A stretch of DNA of 7,648 nt, from the NCBI GenBank assembly GCA_028276315.1, contig JAPYWP010000027.1:1-7648 (forward strand), given 5' to 3'. This DNA comes from Minisyncoccota bacterium. Its GTDB lineage: Bacteria; Patescibacteriota; Minisyncoccia; UBA6257; HR35. The notes beneath the pieces are model-generated. The model searched no databases, was not told where the DNA came from, and saw only the letters and a list, made by a program, of their open reading frames with translations. Shown here piece by piece: positions 5,062 to 7,648 of the stretch; the first letter of the stretch is position 1, and each line of letters opens with the position of its first letter. Both the position numbers and the translations under genes were made by a program.

Positions 5062-5090
5062 ATTAAAATTTCTCTCCTCCCACCTCCAAA

Positions 5091-6779
5091 TTAATATTTA
5101 TCTGGCAAAATTCCGTAGTAAGATGCTAAAAATTCTGCTATTTCTTTCCAGAGTCTTGTTACAGTTTGAGAAGCAATTAAATCATTTGGTGTTTCTTTAA
5201 ATAAAGTTAAAATTGTAAATTTAGCATCTGTAGCTGGAAAGTAACCAACAAAAGTATGAATAATTTTATTTTCATCATAACCTTTAATTTCAGGATTATA
5301 AACTAAAGAAGTTCCAGTTTTGCCACCAACATAGTAATTTTCCATTTTAGCTCTTTTACCGAAACCATCTTCAACAACTTTTTGAAGCATTAAATTCATT
5401 TTATTTATAGTTTCTTCACTAAATGGTTTTGCTAAAATCATTCCAGAAATTTTTTGTGTATTTGATTTTCTTATTTCTTTTACTAAAAATGGTTTTAAAA
5501 TAAATCCTCTATTTGCAAAAATATTAAAATCAACCAAAAGCCTTAAAGGAGTTATTGTAATTCCCTGTCCAAAACTTGCCGTGTAAAAGTTAACTTTTCT
5601 ACCAAAAGGCTTTCTTAATGTTTTTAATGAACCAACTTCTTCTTTCAAATCTACATTTGTTGGTTCTTCTATTTTAATTTTTTCTAACATTTTTAAAAAA
5701 TTATCATCACCAACTTTTTCTTCTACAAAAATAGCTCCTAAATTCAAAGATTTGTTTAATGCTGTTTGCATATCTACAGTTCCATAACTTTTTTTATCCC
5801 AGTTATAAATTTTATGGCCATCAACTACAATAAATCCTTTATCTTCATAGGTGGTTTCTGATGTTATTTTATATTCTTCAATACCTAATGCGTACAAAAA
5901 TGGTTTAATAACTGAACCAGGCTCATATGGTTTTAAACTTTCTAATTCAAATAAAGAATAATCATTCACTAAATTAAAATTATTATTATCATACGATGGT
6001 ATTTCAACTAAAGATACAATTTCACCAGTTTTTGAATTTAAAACAATAACAATAGCTTTTTTTGCTTTAAAATCTTCAAGATATTTTTTTGCAAGCTCAT
6101 AAACTTTTGTCTGAACATTTATATCTATTGTAGTTAATAAATCACTACCTGGTTCAGGAACCTTTACAATTTTGCCATTTAATAAAATACCATCTTCTCC
6201 GCTCAAAAAATCATCATAATAAGCTTCAAGACCATACACCCCTTTAGACTCCTGAACAAAACCTATAAATTTACTTACAACTTCTTTGTATGGATAAAAT
6301 CTTCTATAACCCTGTTCAACCCATAAAGAATCTATACCTAATTTTTGAATTTTATTTTTCTTTTCTAAATCAACTTCTCCTAAAGATAAAACTCTGTTTC
6401 CAGCATTTAAAAATTCTTCTAGGGTTAAATTAGGAAAGAATTCTTTAATTTTTTGATAAATTTTACCTAAATTTTCTTTATCTAGATTTTTAAAATTTTT
6501 AAAATAAACTTTAAAATAAGGAATATTTGTAGCTAATGGATAAAGGTTGCCATATTTATCTTGAGCATAAATTTGACCTCTTGGAACTGGTATTGTTTTT
6601 TTTGAGCTTGAATTATAATTAGCAAAAACGTCAATTTTTCCAGTTTGAAGATTTAAAATATAAAAGGAAAAAATTAAAAAAACAAAAAAATTTAAAAGCA
6701 AAAATAAATAATATGGCAATTTAAAAATATTTTTTTTAAATTTTTTAGAGTTTTTAAATACTAATTTTAAAAATGCCAT
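5091..6779 (-). CDS. ftsI: Division transpeptidase FtsI (class B PBP, PBP3-like)
   Basis: The 562-residue protein has a short basic cytoplasmic tail, one membrane anchor (about 21-44), a PBP dimerisation region with PRGQIY (66-71) and FIGFVQ...GLEAYYDDFLSG (171-194), and a transpeptidase domain. The catalytic serine is S289 in EPGSVIKP (SxxK, K292), the second motif is SLN (344-346) and the third KTGT (487-490). It cross-links septal peptidoglycan in the periplasm, normally with FtsW. The second motif reads SLN where SSN or SAN is common. It starts two bases after the ftsL stop with no SD, so translational coupling is likely. No murE or mraY follows, because convergent greA is next. A PBP2/MrdA paralogue is possible by domain alone; the rsmH-ftsL neighbourhood favours FtsI. 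Confidence 0.92.
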   Translation of the reverse strand: MAFLKLVFKNSKKFKKNIFKLPYYLFLLLNFFVFLIFSFYILNLQTGKIDVFANYNSSSKKTIPVPRGQIYAQDKYGNLYPLATNIPYFKVYFKNFKNLDKENLGKIYQKIKEFFPNLTLEEFLNAGNRVLSLGEVDLEKKNKIQKLGIDSLWVEQGYRRFYPYKEVVSKFIGFVQESKGVYGLEAYYDDFLSGEDGILLNGKIVKVPEPGSDLLTTIDINVQTKVYELAKKYLEDFKAKKAIVIVLNSKTGEIVSLVEIPSYDNNNFNLVNDYSLFELESLKPYEPGSVIKPFLYALGIEEYKITSETTYEDKGFIVVDGHKIYNWDKKSYGTVDMQTALNKSLNLGAIFVEEKVGDDNFLKMLEKIKIEEPTNVDLKEEVGSLKTLRKPFGRKVNFYTASFGQGITITPLRLLVDFNIFANRGFILKPFLVKEIRKSNTQKISGMILAKPFSEETINKMNLMLQKVVEDGFGKRAKMENYYVGGKTGTSLVYNPEIKGYDENKIIHTFVGYFPATDAKFTILTLFKETPNDLIASQTVTRLWKEIAEFLASYYGILPDKY

Positions 6780-6781
6780 AA

Positions 6782-7063
6782 TTATTTGGCAACAACAAAA
6801 GGAGCTTTTTCATAAAATAATTTTATTTTGTAATTAAGGCCAAGTTCTTTTGCTTTTTTTGAAAGATATTCTTGACTGGAAATGTTGGCAAATTTATTTT
6901 TAAGATCAAAATTTATATTTTGTTCTTTTAGGAATTCTTCATTTAATTTTTTAATTTCATAAGAGATTAAAACAGATTTATTTCTTTCAAAAATAATAAA
7001 AACTAAAAGCGAAAGATTTATTATAAAAAATAATATTAATAATGTTTTTTTAAATTTGATCAT
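6782..7063 (-). CDS. ftsL: FtsL-like cell-division protein
   Basis: From the ATG at 7063 the product has 93 residues; a TTG at 7078 would add five more. Residues 1-6 are basic, about 7-26 form one transmembrane helix and about 30-58 an amphipathic, Lys/Glu-rich coiled-coil stretch. SSQEYLSKKAKELGL resembles the conserved end of FtsL/FtsB proteins (SPERIEEIARERLGL). Such bitopic proteins bridge FtsQ and FtsWI at the septum. The gene overlaps the end of rsmH by 14 bases and is followed by ftsI after two bases, the standard order rsmH-ftsL-ftsI. Sequence conservation is weak in this family, so the call relies on topology, length and position. There is no SD before either start. Confidence 0.8.
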   Translation of the reverse strand: MIKFKKTLLILFFIINLSLLVFIIFERNKSVLISYEIKKLNEEFLKEQNINFDLKNKFANISSQEYLSKKAKELGLNYKIKLFYEKAPFVVAK

Positions 7064-7648
7064 CGTTTGTTTTTTCAAGAGCTATAAGTTTTGCAGATCT
7101 TGCTCTTGGATTTTTTTTAATTTCTTCTTTTGTTGGCTTTAATTTTTCAATTACTTTAATTTTTGATCTATATTCTTTTATAACTTTCTTTACAATTTTA
7201 TTTTCCAATCCTTGATAAGTTAAAATTATTATTTTTGCACCCGTGGGTGATATTTCAATTGCATCCTTAATACCTTCATAAATATTTGAAATCTCATCAT
7301 TTACTAACATCCTTAATGCCTGGAAAAGTAGCCTTGCTGGATGTTTTTTGGAAGATTTTTTAAATCTTGTAATTTCAACCAAATCTTTAGTTGTTTCTAT
7401 CTTTTTTTCCTTCCTTTTTTTAACTATTAATTCTGCAAGTTTTTTTGCATCTTTTTCTTCAAAAGTTTTTAAAAATTCTTCCAAAGAATTTTTATCTAAA
7501 AAATTTACTATATCCTTTGCTGTAATTTCAATTTTTGGATTAAATCTCATATCTAATTCTTCGTCTTTCAAATAACTAAATCCCCTCTTTGATTTTTCAA
7601 GATGCCAACTTGAAACTCCTAAGTCGAAAATTATTCCTGAAAATTCAT
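7050..7648 (-). CDS. rsmH: 16S rRNA m4C1402 methyltransferase RsmH, C-terminal part
   Basis: The frame stays open to the window edge, giving 198 residues; roughly the first 100 of the usual 300, with the SAM-binding GxGxH-type site, lie outside. The visible part starts EFSGIIFDLGVSSWHLE and continues with RGFSY...LDMRF, HPARLLFQALRMLVNDEI and NPRARSAKL, all standard RsmH (MraW) motifs. An apparent TTG start at 7571 is internal: the signature GIIFDLGVSS lies upstream of it in frame. RsmH methylates N4 of C1402 in 16S rRNA. It is the first visible gene of a minus-strand dcw-type cluster and its tail overlaps ftsL by 14 bases. The protein is not truncated in nature as far as can be seen. Confidence 0.96.
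   Translation of the reverse strand, partial: EFSGIIFDLGVSSWHLEKSKRGFSYLKDEELDMRFNPKIEITAKDIVNFLDKNSLEEFLKTFEEKDAKKLAELIVKKRKEKKIETTKDLVEITRFKKSSKKHPARLLFQALRMLVNDEISNIYEGIKDAIEISPTGAKIIILTYQGLENKIVKKVIKEYRSKIKVIEKLKPTKEEIKKNPRARSAKLIALEKTNDDQI

Noticed and set aside
7050..7571. rsmH beginning at TTG 7571
   Set aside because: The frame remains open upstream and encodes GIIFDLGVSSWHLEKSKRG, conserved RsmH sequence, so the gene runs beyond the window.
7348..7575. 75-codon plus-strand ORF rich in Phe and Ser
   Set aside because: It lies antisense within rsmH, which is supported by strong family motifs; its composition is the shadow of Lys/Glu-rich coding on the other strand.

Overview
The window is very AT-rich with short intergenic gaps, and carries ordinary bacterial housekeeping genes separated by two blocks of GC-richer repeats. 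Low GC, Lys/Ile/Asn-rich proteins, few Shine-Dalgarno (SD) sequences, a compact rsmH-ftsL-ftsI cluster and degenerate GCGGAT-type intergenic repeats suggest an uncultured small-genome bacterium, perhaps Patescibacteria/CPR (Parcubacteria-like). That placement is inference; no rRNA gene is present.

Layout. Bases 2-184 (+) hold the C-terminal end of an M17 leucyl aminopeptidase. Bases 224-428 (+) form a self-contained small transcription unit: promoter, SD-masking hairpin, a possible 11-codon lysine-rich ORF and a strong GC-rich terminator. Bases 432-1030 contain no gene and are filled with CGGAT/ATCCG and GTTCG repeats spaced about 10.5 bp apart. On the minus strand, read from the right, a divergent promoter region near 4500 drives groES, groEL and a glutaredoxin-like gene; a second repeat element (2003-2168) and an AhpF-like thioredoxin reductase follow. 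greA (+, 4606-5061) diverges from groES and converges on ftsI. The right end is the minus-strand cluster rsmH (cut by the window edge), ftsL, ftsI.

Function. GroES/GroEL fold proteins. The 76-residue CPFC glutaredoxin and the AhpF-like flavoprotein resemble a two-component redox relay (Clostridium Cp9/Cp34 type), placed directly behind the chaperonin genes. GreA rescues backtracked RNA polymerase. RsmH, FtsL and FtsI are the ribosome-methylation/divisome head of a dcw cluster.

The most unusual signals are (i) helically phased short repeats organised into palindromic elements, with one element type present in two diverged copies on either side of trxB, and (ii) the two strongest SDs in the window (small ORF and groES), each buried in the 3' arm of a stem-loop, with a third perfect 15-bp stem just upstream of groEL.
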